DNA of 64,000 nucleotides from Marthasterias glacialis (lineage: Eukaryota; Echinodermata; Asteroidea; Forcipulatida; Asteriidae): NCBI GenBank assembly GCA_911728455.2, contig OU452234.1, positions 4,156,501 to 4,220,500 of the forward strand, in the 5' to 3' direction. Each line of letters starts with the position of its first letter. The first letter of the stretch is position 1. Under the pieces are notes generated by a model. It did not search any database, was not told where the DNA came from, and saw nothing but the letters and a program-made list of their open reading frames with translations. Positions 40,801 to 43,800 of this stretch are shown piece by piece. The translations under genes were made by a program, and so were the position numbers.

Positions 40801-43800
40801 CCTGTATTGGGCAAGTTTGGGTTGTCGTCTATAGTCAGAGCACTGGAATCGGTGATGAAGAACCAGCCGCTTGCTGTTGGAGAAACTGCACCCACCCAAG
40901 CTATACACGTATCCATCTCTATCAAACAATAATAATACAAAATAAAAAAATGATTAAAATTTGTACAGTCCTGTTGGTAAGTAGAGCCTTCTGCTCTACC
41001 AGCCAGGCTTCTGATGGATGATACCCAAGCCTACATCCTTACGGACTGTAAAGGGGGTAACCCTGTTTCAGCCCAAGGAGTAGGTGGCAACGGCCCCTGG
41101 AAAGACAGTTGATTTGTAGCCCACACCTCGAGTGGCTTACTGGCCTTGTGTGTCTGGCGACTTGCATAAAAAAATTCTAAAAAAAAAAAAAAAAAAATAA
41201 GGCCAAGTGTGGCCCTTAACCAGATCAAACCGGATAATAATATAATACGCAGTTCTTATATAACGCTTTATCTCAACCCGATGGGCATCTCAAAGTGCTC
41301 AGTATTTTTTCCAGCAAGGTATGCGGAGTTACGTTTTGAAGTATGAGACCTGCTCCTTTACATAGCACCATGTAACGGTGTACAAGGTGCTGTGGCGCAA
41401 TCTGCAGCTGATCAAACCAGGAACACTGGGGCAAACCCCTTCTCTTTGCGATAAGTGCACTGGGTTCTTTGACGTGCATTACACAACACACAGGACCTAA
41501 GGCTTTACGTCCCATCCGAAAGGACGCAGCAATAATGGTCAAGTGTCTTGCTTTGGGACACAAGTGTCACAACCGGGACTCGAACCCACACTCTGATGAT
41601 CAGAAACACCAGAGCTTGAGTCCGTTAACTCAAGTCCAGTGAGCAAGACACTTAACTATAATTGCTTCAAATATGGGGAAGAGCCAGTTATGTCTTTTTT
41701 TATTCTTTTAACTCATACGTTGAATTTAGACATTGTTGATATCTTACCGTTGAAGCAGCCGTAGTACTCTGCTCTCAGTGCAGGCTTCACAGCATATGTC
41801 ACCATGGTCAGTCGAAGAAAACGTGCAAAGATCGGCCCAAAAGTGTTTGTAATCGTTGAATCGGCATCAACATTGCCCTGAAATATCTGTGCAAAAACAA
41901 AAACAAAAAACATTTTGTTTAATGTTCGAATTGTTTGTACTAAATGTCGTACCGAAGATTTCAAGGGAGTGATGATATCACTAAAAGAAAGAAAATAGAA
42001 GAAAAAAATTGAAGTGGAACAGCAGGGTATTAACAACCTGAAAAAATGTAACATGTCGTGGCCGAGTGGTTTAGTGCATCGGACTCAAGTTCTGGTGGCT
42101 GAGTCATCAGGATGTGGGTTCGAATCCCGGTCATGACACTTGTGTCCTTGAGCAAAGACACTTAACTATAATTGCTTCAAATAGGGGAAGAGGCGGATAT
42201 GTTTGTCTCGCAATGGATTCATTTATCCCTCCCTGTTTTTTAGCTGTGCTGTGAAGAGACTTGCGTTTATATCTCGCCATGTCTTGTTTCTGTGCAGTGG
42301 GGCAGGTTTCTATCCCTTCTGTAGCCCACACCAGTTTAAGGCTGACCCAGAAATGGGTCAGGCCTGGCTCCTGGGACTCCCCGGTGAGAATAGACCGATC
42401 CATTAAGCCCCGCCTACCTTAGCAACTGCCTAGCAACAGCACATGGAGTGACTTTCTTGCCTCGATCGCAGTGGTGGTTCGGTTGTGGCACAACACACGT
42501 ATGCAAATTCACACGTATTGGATACACACACAGACAAGGTTTTCATGAACGGTATGAATTGATCATTTCGTAACCATTTGAGCAGTGCCTTGAGTCCGAA
42601 GAACAATGCAGTCAACAACACTGTTAAATCCCTTTTACACTACTGTACAGGGACCACAACTGTGGGATTTGCACCACCAGAAATACGAAACATAAAAAAA
42701 AAAAAAAAACTAAACAAAAGTTAGAACAGTTGTCTGTGAGGTTGTGTTTCAGAACAATGGCGGCGGTTTGTTTACTTTTCTAATGGGATTTTTAACATGT
42801 CCCACCTTTGTCGGACTTTCAGTGGGGTTGTCCAGGCTGTGATTGGTCAATACGTTAGTAGGCGGGGCTTAATGGATCGGTCTATTTACCTGGATTCCAA
42901 GTCCCGTGGGCCTGACCCTTTTCTGGATCAGTATGACCCAAAATCTGTGTAAAAATGACCCAAAAATGAGTCAGACTGATGCAGTTAGAATCCCTTTTTT
43001 TCGAACCAGTTTCAGCCTGACCCAGAAATGGGTCAGGCCAGGGCGCAATTTCATAGAGCTGCTTGAGCAGACAATATTGCTTAATAATTTGCTGCTTAGC
43101 GAAAAATGAGCAGGATACCGGTCACAAATGTACATGTAACGCGGTATTTTTGGCTGGTAACCTTATTCTGGTAAAGCGTAATATTTTTTTGGCTTAGCAA
43201 GTTTTGCTGCTTAAGCAGCTCTACGGAAATTGGGCCCCGGTCCCTGGGACTGTCCCGGGTCAGTTCTGACCCTGGGAGTTTAACATGTCAGGCCTATGTT
43301 GGCCATAATGACCGGCTGTTTCACGTACCTTAGTGCTACCGCTCTCTTCATAATAGTGGAAAGTGGTGCCGTCATAGCTGTACTGCAGGGTATACGACTT
43401 AATTCTGCGAATGTTAGAAGCTGTAAGATCCCTCCGAGTTTGGGTTAAGATCTGGAAACAAAAAGACATATTATTTTAAAGGGGGGGGGGGTATACCTTT
43501 GGTATTTTGGAATCGTACGCTTGTTTCAATCCTATATAATTGTAGATTATATACCATAAAATACTGAGACTGGTGTAGAAAATAGTTGGACACTTTTTTG
43601 CTACAAAGGAGAATCGGTCTTCTTGACTGGTTTTGTGTTCAGGGGGAATCGATCATAAAGAAAAAAAACCCATCTTACTCCATCAATGACTGTATTTGCG
43701 AGTAAGTCCACCTGAAACCAACAGTCTGCGTTTGTGTATGGAATCCAGCAGACGACGTCACCTGAGGGGGCATGAGTAAAAATGAGACGGGAACACGGCT

